A stretch of 20,379 nt of DNA from an uncultured Planctomycetia bacterium (GTDB lineage: Bacteria > Planctomycetota > UBA1135 > GCA-002686595): the NCBI GenBank assembly GCA_938003765.1, contig CALKYE010000054.1:1-20379 (forward strand), read 5' to 3'. Below, one piece after another: positions 14,401 to 20,379 of the stretch. The translations under genes were made by a program, and so were the position numbers. Position 1 is the stretch's first letter. Each line of letters opens with the position of its first letter. The notes beneath the pieces are model-generated. The model searched no databases. It was given only the letters and a program-made list of their open reading frames with translations, and was not told the DNA's origin.

Positions 14401-15843
14401 TCAGAAGTGATTCCAGAGGTACTGGTTGGTGACCTCGTGGTGGAACTGCACCTCGGCCGCCTTGACCATCGTGCCGAGCGCCTTCGGGCAACGCTCAGCG
14501 CTCGCGAGCTTCAACTCGGCGAACTTCGACGCGACGTTCTCACCGAACAGGTCCGTCGTCCACTTGCTCGCCTTGAAGAGGCGGATGGCGTCCTGGATGT
14601 TGTCGGGGAGGAAGCGCGTGCGCGTGCGCTTGGCCTCATCCTTCGGATCGCTCTGCGGTCCTTCGAAGCCCGTGCGAAGCAACGTGTAGAGCGCCTGGTA
14701 GATGTTCGCGTCCGGGCCGACCGAGCGCACTTCGATGCGCGCGCTCTTCTCGTTGCCGAGCGGAATGCGAATCATCGACCCGCGGTCGATCGCCGAGACC
14801 TTGATCTGGTTGGGGGCCTCGTAGTGCGGATCGAGCCGGCGGTAGGCGTTGACGCTGGGGTTGAGCACGAGGCAGATGTCGCTCGCGCTGTTCAGGATGC
14901 GGTCGATGAAGTCCCAGGCGAGCTTCGACACGCCGTCCTGTCCCTTGGGGTCGTAGAACAAGTTGGTCTTGCCCTTGCCGACCGAGAGGTTGGTGTGCGC
15001 GCCCGAGCCGTTGATGCCGACCACCGGCTTGGGCAGGAACGACGCGGTCAAGTCCATCGTCGCCGCGACCTGACGGCACAGCAGCTTGTAGAGCTGGAAC
15101 TGGTCCGAGGCGATCAGCGCCTCGGAGTAGCTGAAGTTCATCTCGAACTGGCTCGGCGCCACTTCGGGGTGGTCCTTCTCGTTGACGAAGCCCATCGCGC
15201 GCTGAGCTTCCGCCGCCGCGTCGATGAACTTGCGCAGCGGGTCGCTGGGCAGCGAGTGGTAGTAGCCGCCCGTCGAGCAGTACTCGAAGCGCCCGGTCTC
15301 GGGGAAACGCCGCTCAGCGTCGCGCCCCTTGAACAGGAAGCCCTCGATCTCGTTGGCCGCGAAACACGTCAGACCCTTCTTGGCGTGAAGGTCGCGCAGG
15401 AAGCCCTTGAGCCGGCCGCGCATGTCGCCTTCGTAGATCGAGCCGTCGCGGGCGAACACCTCGCCGAACACGAGCACCTTGCCGGGCCCGAAGACGTCCG
15501 CGGGCAGCCAATAGAACGCGGGCCAGTCGACGCCCAGGCGCAGGTCGCTCTCGGCCTGCTGCGAGAAGCCGCGGATCGACGAGCCGTCGAAGGTCAGGTT
15601 GTCGTAGCTGCGCAGCAGGAACTTCTTGTCGTAGTCGAGCATGTGCAGCCGACCCTCGAGGTCGGTGAAGCACACGGTGACGGCCTTGATGCGCTTCTCG
15701 GCCTCCAGGTACTTGAGCCGCTCCTTGCGCAGCTTGTCGGGGTCGATCCGGTCGAGGCGCTGCTGCTTGGCCTCGAGGTTCATCTCCTCCAACTGGTCGT
15801 AGGGGATCTCGAGGAAGTCGCGCAGTTGCGGCGTGGCATGCAT
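14401..15843 (-). CDS. glnA: Glutamine synthetase, type I-like
   Basis: ATP-dependent synthesis of glutamine from glutamate and ammonia, in the cytoplasm. The 480-residue protein shows the glutamine synthetase signatures: 'NLTFDGSSIRGF' (82-93), the metal-ligand 'NEIEGFLF' (E165, E167), 'HPEVAPSQFEMNF' (E227, E234), the ATP-site motif 'KPVVGINGSGAHTNLS' (272-287, with H283), 'DRGSMIRIP' and 'ARIEVRSVGPDANIY' (368-382). It has about 45 extra residues before the usual beta-grasp start. Its C-terminal 80 residues are unlike E. coli GlnA: the 'NLYDLPPEE'-type tyrosine site for adenylylation is not visible, so regulation by GlnE is unlikely. It stands alone with its own upstream palindrome and downstream hairpin, and no P-II or ammonium transporter gene is nearby. 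A divergent GlnA paralogue acting on another substrate is possible but less likely. Confidence 0.93.
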   Translation of the reverse strand: MHATPQLRDFLEIPYDQLEEMNLEAKQQRLDRIDPDKLRKERLKYLEAEKRIKAVTVCFTDLEGRLHMLDYDKKFLLRSYDNLTFDGSSIRGFSQQAESDLRLGVDWPAFYWLPADVFGPGKVLVFGEVFARDGSIYEGDMRGRLKGFLRDLHAKKGLTCFAANEIEGFLFKGRDAERRFPETGRFEYCSTGGYYHSLPSDPLRKFIDAAAEAQRAMGFVNEKDHPEVAPSQFEMNFSYSEALIASDQFQLYKLLCRQVAATMDLTASFLPKPVVGINGSGAHTNLSVGKGKTNLFYDPKGQDGVSKLAWDFIDRILNSASDICLVLNPSVNAYRRLDPHYEAPNQIKVSAIDRGSMIRIPLGNEKSARIEVRSVGPDANIYQALYTLLRTGFEGPQSDPKDEAKRTRTRFLPDNIQDAIRLFKASKWTTDLFGENVASKFAELKLASAERCPKALGTMVKAAEVQFHHEVTNQYLWNHF

Positions 15844-15899
15844 GGGTGGGGTCCCGCCCGTGTCGGGCGGCGGAGAGGCCTTCGAATCGGCTCGAACGC

Positions 15900-15968
15900 T
15901 AAATCAAGCGTCCCTTAGCCTAATTCTTCGGCGAGCTACGTTATCCCGCTTGACCTTTAAGTCAAGCG
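15900..15968. promoter_or_regulatory. Probable operator: perfect palindrome plus third half-site upstream of glnA
   Basis: CGCTTGAC-CTTTAA-GTCAAGCG at 15947-15968 is a perfect 8-base inverted repeat with a 6-base spacer. The half-site AAGTCAAGCGT (15959-15969) recurs as AAATCAAGCGT at 15901-15911, closer to the gene. The A/T-rich block stands out from the surrounding GC-rich DNA. Three copies of one half-site, one of them inverted, look like binding sites for a dimeric regulator. It does not match the NtrC or GlnR consensus as I know them. No T-tract follows, so it is a poor terminator for the upstream gene. Confidence 0.55.
15938..15965 (-). promoter_or_regulatory. Candidate sigma-70-type promoter for glnA
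   Basis: On the minus strand, TTGACT (15965-15960) is followed after 16 bases by TAACGT (15943-15938). The -35 box lies inside the palindrome, so a bound regulator would block or contact RNA polymerase. The -10 box matches the consensus at only three positions, so this is tentative. The leader would be about 90 bases. Confidence 0.35.
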
Positions 15969-16003
15969 TGCAGGCGGTCGAACTCCGCGCCGCGCCCCCC
16001 CGC

Positions 16004-16723
16004 TCAGAAGTTGCTGAACAGGTTGATCGAGAGGATGTGGTTGAGCCGGTCCTCGTCGGGGCGATCGACCCACTGGTTGAGGTAGCCGATCTCGAGCGAG
16101 TGGTGGTGGGCGTCGTCGAGGAAGAAGCCCAGTCCGACGAACGCGCGGTTCTGGCGCAGACCGGTGCGCTGCCCCCACTCCGTGTCGTTGAGGTCGACGA
16201 ACACCTCGTCGTAGACACTCGCGAACAAGCTGTTGCCCGAGCGCAACGGCACGGTGGCCTTGACGAACTCTCTCAGTCGGCTGCCGGTGTCGCTCTCGCC
16301 GTCGATGAAGCGCTGCTCGAGCCGGGTGCGCGACTGAAGCGTGAAGCCTTGCACCGGGAGATTCCAAGTGAGCTGTTGGAACACGCGGTGCTCCCAGATC
16401 GGCGAGCGGTTGGCGGGCTCGCTCTCGATCGCGGCGTATCCCAGGTAGGTCGTGACGCGCGCGTTCCACGCGTAGCCCAGCGCCGGCCGGACGAAGAAGG
16501 TGTCGAACGATTGGCCTTCATCGCGGTTGCGATCCTGCGCGTCGAAGAACCAGCGCACCTGCTTGAAGTCATCGCCGAACGAACTGAAGTCACCTTGAGC
16601 GAACCACATCGCCCACAGGCCTCCGTCGTCGCGCGTTTGCGCGCTCGCGTTCGCGCACAGCGCCGTCACCGAGGCCAGGAACCATCCACAAATGCGTGCG
16701 ACGCGGTCGGCTCGACGGCTCAT
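16004..16723 (-). CDS. DUF2490-like outer-membrane beta-barrel protein
   Basis: A 239-residue exported protein: residues 1-29 are a signal peptide (ICGWFLASVTALCANASAQ). The rest consists of alternating strands with aromatic girdles ('VRWFFDAQDRNRDEGQSFD', 'FVRPALGYAWNARVTTYLGY', 'LQSRTRLEQRFID') typical of small outer-membrane barrels. The C-terminus 'HILSINLFSNF' ends in Phe, the usual barrel-insertion signal. The pattern resembles DUF2490 proteins, whose function is not established. ATG 16723 is used. It is divergent from the glycosyltransferase operon and upstream of, but probably separate from, glnA, given about 160 bases and the promoter-like region between them. It supports a Gram-negative envelope. 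Confidence 0.72.
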   Translation of the reverse strand: MSRRADRVARICGWFLASVTALCANASAQTRDDGGLWAMWFAQGDFSSFGDDFKQVRWFFDAQDRNRDEGQSFDTFFVRPALGYAWNARVTTYLGYAAIESEPANRSPIWEHRVFQQLTWNLPVQGFTLQSRTRLEQRFIDGESDTGSRLREFVKATVPLRSGNSLFASVYDEVFVDLNDTEWGQRTGLRQNRAFVGLGFFLDDAHHHSLEIGYLNQWVDRPDEDRLNHILSINLFSNF

Positions 16724-16818
16724 GGCGCCATCGTCCCCGCCCCACTTGCGCGCGTCCAGTGGAGGCTGGAAGCGAGCGCGTGGCGCACGCGCGATGCGCT
16801 GCCTACCATCGCCGCGCA

Positions 16819-17970
16819 GTGAAGCCGCTCGTCCTGCACTCGGTCAATCCCTTCCTGTTCAGCACCGGAAGCTGGGTCTACGGACAGTTGCGCGGACTGC
16901 ATCGCTGGCGCGCAGCGGTGGTCTGCAAGCGACGCGAGAACATCGAACAATTTCCCCTCGAGGACGTGTACGCGCTGACGGACTTGCCGGCCCCGCGTCA
17001 GTGGCTCGAGCAAACGCTCAAGACCGTGCGCGGAGCGTTTCCGTTCATGATCGACGTCGCGCGGCGCGAGCAAGCCCGCGTGCTGCACTCGCACTTCGCC
17101 GGCAAGGGCTGGCAAGACATCGCGCTCGCGCGAGCGACAGGCCTTCCGCACGCGAGTTCGTTCTACGGCGCCGACATCTGGCGCAGTTCGCGCTCGCACA
17201 AGTGGCGCACGCGTTACGAGGCGCTGTGGCGCGAGGGCGATCTGTTCCTGGTCGAGGGCGGCGCAATGCGCGACAAGGTCGTGTCGCTCGGCTGCGCGCC
17301 CGAGAAGGTGCGCGTGCACCATCTCGGCGTCGACGTCGACGCCGTCAACTTCGCCGAACGTGGCGCGCCTTCGGATGGCGTGATCAAGGTTCTGATCTGC
17401 GGCCGCGCCGTGGAGAAGAAGGGCCACGATCAGGCGCTGCGCATCTTCGCCGCCGCGCGGCGCGAACTGCCGAACCTGCGCATGTCGGTGATGGTGATCG
17501 CGAAGAGCGACGAGGAGAAAGCGCTCCTGGCGCAGCTCCAGGCGCTCGTGCGCGAACTCGACCTCGGCGCGAGCGTCGACTTTCCGCCCCCACTGCCCTA
17601 CGCAGCGTGGCGCAAGTCGCTCGAGAGCTACCACGTGTTCCTCGCGCCCAGCCGGCACGCCTCCGACGGTGACGCCGAGGGCGGCGCGCCGGTCACGCTG
17701 ATCGACATGTCGGCCACCGGCATTCCGATCGTCGCCTCCAGGCACTGCGACATCCCCGAAGTCGCGCCCCACGGAGTGAGCGGCCTGCTCTTCGACGAGA
17801 ACGACATCGACGGTGGCGCAGCGGCGCTGGTCGAGGCCGTGCGCTCGCCGCAGCGCTGGCGCGAGTGGGGTCGCGCAGGACGCGCACATGTCGAAGCGAA
17901 CTACAGCGCGGCGCGGCAGATCGCCCTGCTGGAGAGCATCTACGACGAGCTGGCGGAGCGCGCGCGATGA
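16819..17970 (+). CDS. GT4-family glycosyltransferase
   Basis: A 383-residue cytoplasmic GT-B enzyme. The frame is open further upstream, but homology-like sequence begins at GTG 16819 ('KPLVLHSVNPFLFSTGSW'), and longer starts would overlap the divergent gene with Arg-rich junk. The nucleotide-sugar domain shows 'VLICGRAVEKKGH' (191-203) and 'EGGAPVTLIDMSATGIP' (287-303), the GT4 E-x7-E region, with the second acid as Asp rather than Glu, followed by 'ASRHCDIPEV' and 'GVSGLL'. It resembles the GT4 subgroup of exopolysaccharide and colanic-acid type transferases. Its stop overlaps the next gene's ATG (ATGA), so it is the first gene of a coupled three-gene operon. It probably adds a sugar to a lipid-linked surface glycan; the sugar is unknown. 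Confidence 0.88.
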   Translation: MKPLVLHSVNPFLFSTGSWVYGQLRGLHRWRAAVVCKRRENIEQFPLEDVYALTDLPAPRQWLEQTLKTVRGAFPFMIDVARREQARVLHSHFAGKGWQDIALARATGLPHASSFYGADIWRSSRSHKWRTRYEALWREGDLFLVEGGAMRDKVVSLGCAPEKVRVHHLGVDVDAVNFAERGAPSDGVIKVLICGRAVEKKGHDQALRIFAAARRELPNLRMSVMVIAKSDEEKALLAQLQALVRELDLGASVDFPPPLPYAAWRKSLESYHVFLAPSRHASDGDAEGGAPVTLIDMSATGIPIVASRHCDIPEVAPHGVSGLLFDENDIDGGAAALVEAVRSPQRWREWGRAGRAHVEANYSAARQIALLESIYDELAERAR

Positions 17971-18785
17971 AGGCGAGCGTGATCGTCACCACCTACAACG
18001 AGCCCGACAAGCTCGCGCTCGTGCTCGCGGGGCTCGCGCGACAGTCGCGCACGCCCGACGAGATCGTCGTGGCCGACGACGGCTCGGGCGACGCCACGAC
18101 GCGCGTGATCGAAGCCTTCGCGCCGCCCGCAGGCTGTCGCTTCGAGCGCGTGTGGCACGAGGACCGCGGCTTTCGCAAGTGGGCCGTATCGAACGAAGCG
18201 GTGCGGCGCTCGCGCGGCGATTGGCTGCTGTTCCTCGACGGCGATTCGATCCCCCACCGCCACTGGGTCGCCGATCACCTCGAGTTCACGCGCTACGGCG
18301 ACGTGCTGTGCGGCCGAAGAGTGAAGCTCGGGCAGGAGTTCTCCAAGCGCGTCGATCTCGCGCTTCTGCGCAGCGGCGCGCTCGAGCGTCCGTTCGGCCC
18401 GGTGCTGTGGAACGGACTGTTCGGCGACAACGAGCGCGTAGCTCTGGGTCTGCGCCTCCCGACGCCGCTCGTGCGCGCTCTGCACCCGCGCCCGCGCAAG
18501 CTGATGGGCGTCAACTTCTCGCTCTCGCGCGCCGCATTCGAAGGCGTGAACGGCTACGACGAAGCGTGGCCGGGCCGGCGCGGCGACAAGGACCTCGATC
18601 TGCGCCTGGCGCGCGGAGGCTGGCGTTTCGCAGCGCTCATCAATCGCGCAGTCGTCTACCACCTGCACCACCTCGAGCGCCCCAACTCCGACGCGATCCA
18701 ATCGCGCGTGGCCGAGGAGGAACGCTCGACGCGCGTTCGCTGCGCGCAGGGCCTCGTCAGCGAACAACCACCGGCGGCGTCGTGA
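17967..18785 (+). CDS. GT2-family glycosyltransferase
   Basis: A 272-residue GT-A enzyme starting at ATG 17967, which overlaps the previous stop by four bases (ATGA). It begins directly with the fold's first strand 'ASVIVTTYNEPDKLALVL', followed by 'EIVVADDGSGDAT' (32-44) and the metal-binding DxD motif 'LFLDGDSIPHRHW' (DGD 91-93). The C-terminal part carries 'LMGVNFSLSRAAFEGVNGYD' (179-198) and 'RRGDKDLDLR' (204-213), equivalent to the galactosyltransferase-type 'GxEDxDL' acceptor and catalytic-base motif, here with Lys between the acids. It has no membrane segment. It presumably acts with the GT4 enzyme encoded immediately upstream on the same glycan. Confidence 0.88.
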   Translation: MKASVIVTTYNEPDKLALVLAGLARQSRTPDEIVVADDGSGDATTRVIEAFAPPAGCRFERVWHEDRGFRKWAVSNEAVRRSRGDWLLFLDGDSIPHRHWVADHLEFTRYGDVLCGRRVKLGQEFSKRVDLALLRSGALERPFGPVLWNGLFGDNERVALGLRLPTPLVRALHPRPRKLMGVNFSLSRAAFEGVNGYDEAWPGRRGDKDLDLRLARGGWRFAALINRAVVYHLHHLERPNSDAIQSRVAEEERSTRVRCAQGLVSEQPPAAS

Positions 18786-19645
18786 AGCGGCTCGCCCTCG
18801 TTCTGTCGTTCATCGTCACGGCTTGCGGCGCGATGCGTCCCGCTGGCACGGCGGCCATCGACACACGGGCTGCGCTGCGCATCGACGCCGAGAGCGGCGT
18901 CGCCGAATGGGTCACGGTCGATCGAGGCGTGCGAGTCAACGCCGCCGGCGGAGTCGCGCACCTGCGAGCCATCCTGGCGGGCGCGCGCATCTACCCCATC
19001 GAGGGAGGCGATCTCCAGTCGGTCGACCTGGACGCGTTGGAGGCGCTGCCGGAAGCGCGCGAGCCCCGAGACATCTCCGACGTCTGGCGACGGCTCGCGC
19101 GCGATCTCTCCGTCGTAGACGTGGGTCTTGCGCAAGCCAGTGACGGTCGCCTGACGGTCTGGCGCCGCACGCGGCTCGAGCGCGCTGCCCAGTGGCTCAC
19201 CGAACTCCAGCGCGCCATGCACCCGCACTTGTCCGCCAAGCTGGGGTCGTTCCCGACGTTCGACGTTCCCACGCTCGAGCTTGTGAACAACGAGCGCGCG
19301 CGCGGCGGCGTGGAGTGGCGCATCGAGGGCGGCGCGCTGGTGTGCTCCTTCCCCTCGACGGCTGAGAATGCGAGGCAGTGCGAAGCGGGCCTGGTCGACG
19401 CGCTGTCGCCGGTCGGCTTGCCGTCGCTCATGCTCGGTCCTCCGCAGGTGTCGTACGACGGCGAGCGCTTCACCGCGCGCCTCGCGCCCGATCCAGACGG
19501 TTGGATCCGCGGCAGAACGATCGGCGTTGAGCTCGGCCTCAGCGGTCCCACCGTCTCGATCGACGAGCTGCGCGCGGCGGGGCTCACCGTCGAAACGGCG
19601 GATCAGCTGCGCGCGCGACTCGCGGAGTTCGGACTGACGGACTAG
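18782..19645 (+). CDS. Lipoprotein of unknown function
   Basis: A 287-residue protein starting at GTG 18782, overlapping the GT2 stop (GTGA), so it is the third gene of the coupled operon. The N-terminus 'KRLALVLSFIVTACGAM' is a lipoprotein signal with lipid-attachment Cys15 (lipobox VTAC). The remainder is soluble. It has two apparent halves: an N-terminal part with 'YPIEGGDLQSVDLDALEAL' and a C-terminal part with 'FPTFDVPTLELVNNERA' and repeated beta-strand patterns. No known domain or catalytic motif was recognised. Its place after two glycosyltransferases suggests an envelope role, perhaps in glycan export or anchoring; that is inference only. Confidence 0.82.
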   Translation: MKRLALVLSFIVTACGAMRPAGTAAIDTRAALRIDAESGVAEWVTVDRGVRVNAAGGVAHLRAILAGARIYPIEGGDLQSVDLDALEALPEAREPRDISDVWRRLARDLSVVDVGLAQASDGRLTVWRRTRLERAAQWLTELQRAMHPHLSAKLGSFPTFDVPTLELVNNERARGGVEWRIEGGALVCSFPSTAENARQCEAGLVDALSPVGLPSLMLGPPQVSYDGERFTARLAPDPDGWIRGRTIGVELGLSGPTVSIDELRAAGLTVETADQLRARLAEFGLTD

Positions 19646-19811
19646 CGCTCGCCCTGCGGCCGAACTCGAGCCGCGCTCCGGGGAAGAGTCCGCGCGCTCA
19701 CGCTCATCTCGCAGCCCATGCGTCCGAGCGCGCGCGTGCGCCGGTTAACCTGCGCGCACTCCGACGGGCGCACGTCGCTGCGCGTCGGTGACGACCCCAC
19801 TCAAGAGCACC

Positions 19812-20375
19812 ATGAAGTCCCTGTGCGCACTCGCGTTGACGTCCCTGCTCGCTGCAGCTTGTCAGACCACGGCCTCGAACCCGCCGACGCCGCACAAGGC
19901 CGCGCCCGGGACGGCCGAACACGCGTGGCTGCAGCAACTGGTCGGTGAATGGCGTGCGAACGCCAGAGCCACCATGCTTGCCGATCAAGCGCCGATCACG
20001 TTCGAGAGCACCGAACGCGTGCGCTCGCTCGGCGGCCTGTGGGTGCTCGCCGAGGGCAACGCGAGCATGGACGGCGGACAGTTCCAGTCAGTGATGACCG
20101 TGGGCTACGACCCGGCGAAGCAGAGCTTCGTCGGATCGTGGATCGACACGACGACGCCAGTTTTGTGGTCCTACCGCGGCTCCCTCGACGGGGCTCGCAA
20201 AACACTGACACTCGAAGCCGAGGGCCCCGACTTCCACGACCCGGCCAAGCGCGCAAACTACCGCGACCAGATCGAGCTCATCGACGCGGACCACAAGCGA
20301 ATGGTCTCGTCCGTGCAGAATCCCGATGGCTCCTGGACGGAGTTCATGCGCGCCGAGTACGTGCGCGCGAAGTGA
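19812..20375 (+). CDS. DUF1579 lipoprotein
   Basis: A 187-residue lipoprotein: 'KSLCALALTSLLAAAC' is a lipoprotein signal with Cys17 (lipobox AAAC). ATG 19812 is chosen over the in-frame ATG at 19788 because the signal peptide starts there. The mature part matches the DUF1579 pattern: 'WLQQLVGEWRANARA', 'SLGGLWVLAEGNASMDGGQ', 'VMTVGYDPAKQSFVGSWID' and 'YRGSLDGARKTLTLEAEG'. The family is a small beta-barrel of unknown function, common in Planctomycetota and Proteobacteria. It lies 166 bases after the preceding gene, in a gap containing the palindrome GGTTAACC (19743-19750) and the last A/T-rich spot before the start, so it is probably transcribed separately. The gene is complete. Confidence 0.85.
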   Translation: MKSLCALALTSLLAAACQTTASNPPTPHKAAPGTAEHAWLQQLVGEWRANARATMLADQAPITFESTERVRSLGGLWVLAEGNASMDGGQFQSVMTVGYDPAKQSFVGSWIDTTTPVLWSYRGSLDGARKTLTLEAEGPDFHDPAKRANYRDQIELIDADHKRMVSSVQNPDGSWTEFMRAEYVRAK

Positions 20376-20379
20376 GCCA

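Noticed and set aside
12716..14410. Plus-strand 564-codon open frame
   Set aside because: Arg/Gln/Glu-rich low-information translation, antisense to a clear membrane glycosyltransferase.
16696..16818. Longer GT4 reading with 41 extra N-terminal residues
   Set aside because: The extra residues are Arg-rich, overlap the divergent barrel gene's start, and precede the normal first strand of the fold, so GTG 16819 is preferred.
1..20379. Search for CRISPR arrays, tRNA or rRNA genes, insertion sequences and phage or integrase genes
   Set aside because: No spaced direct repeats, tRNA-like cloverleaf, transposase or integrase motifs were recognised by reading. GC content and codon use look even throughout.

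Overview
The window is very GC-rich, tightly packed bacterial DNA. Several products carry export signals, two look like lipoproteins, and one looks like an outer-membrane beta-barrel (DUF2490-like), so the cell most likely has a Gram-negative envelope. A run of exported amidohydrolase paralogues next to cell-surface glycosyltransferases and a DUF1579 lipoprotein suggests Planctomycetota or a similar high-GC lineage. That placement is inference; there is no rRNA or other phylogenetic marker here. No mobile element, tRNA, rRNA or CRISPR array was seen.

Left part (1-10214, all minus strand, so transcribed from right to left): a compact operon of at least seven amidohydrolase-superfamily genes. 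In transcription order they start at about 10214, 8691, 7573, 6278, 4623, 1713 and 418; the last runs off the window edge. Genes overlap by 1-4 bases or are 5-17 bases apart. Each has an N-terminal hydrophobic export signal, and those complete at the C-terminus keep the family's 'VGSLxxGKDAD' closing motif. One gene encodes two amidohydrolase domains, giving eight domains in total. Only the last two genes keep the metal-binding HxH of strand 1. The six domains encoded upstream have lost it in six different ways, and most of the other metal ligands with it. This block of apparent pseudo-amidohydrolases co-transcribed with two apparently active enzymes is the most unusual thing in the window. 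Three members also carry Lys/Glu/Asp-rich segments, and one has an inserted beta-rich domain.

Middle (10215-16003): a roughly 310-base divergent intergenic region leads into a small unrecognised plus-strand gene (10524-11012). Convergent to it are two overlapping multi-spanning GT-C/GT39-like membrane glycosyltransferase genes (11043-14302), transcribed away from a stand-alone type I glutamine synthetase (14401-15843). The synthetase is followed by a strong GC-rich hairpin and preceded by a perfect 8-6-8 palindrome with an extra half-site, probably an operator and promoter region.

Right part (16004-20375): a minus-strand DUF2490-like beta-barrel gene diverges from a translationally coupled plus-strand operon. 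That operon encodes a GT4 glycosyltransferase, a GT2 glycosyltransferase and a lipoprotein of unknown function. A separate DUF1579 lipoprotein gene ends the window. The two GT-C enzymes, the GT4 and the GT2 probably act in cell-surface glycan or glycoprotein synthesis.
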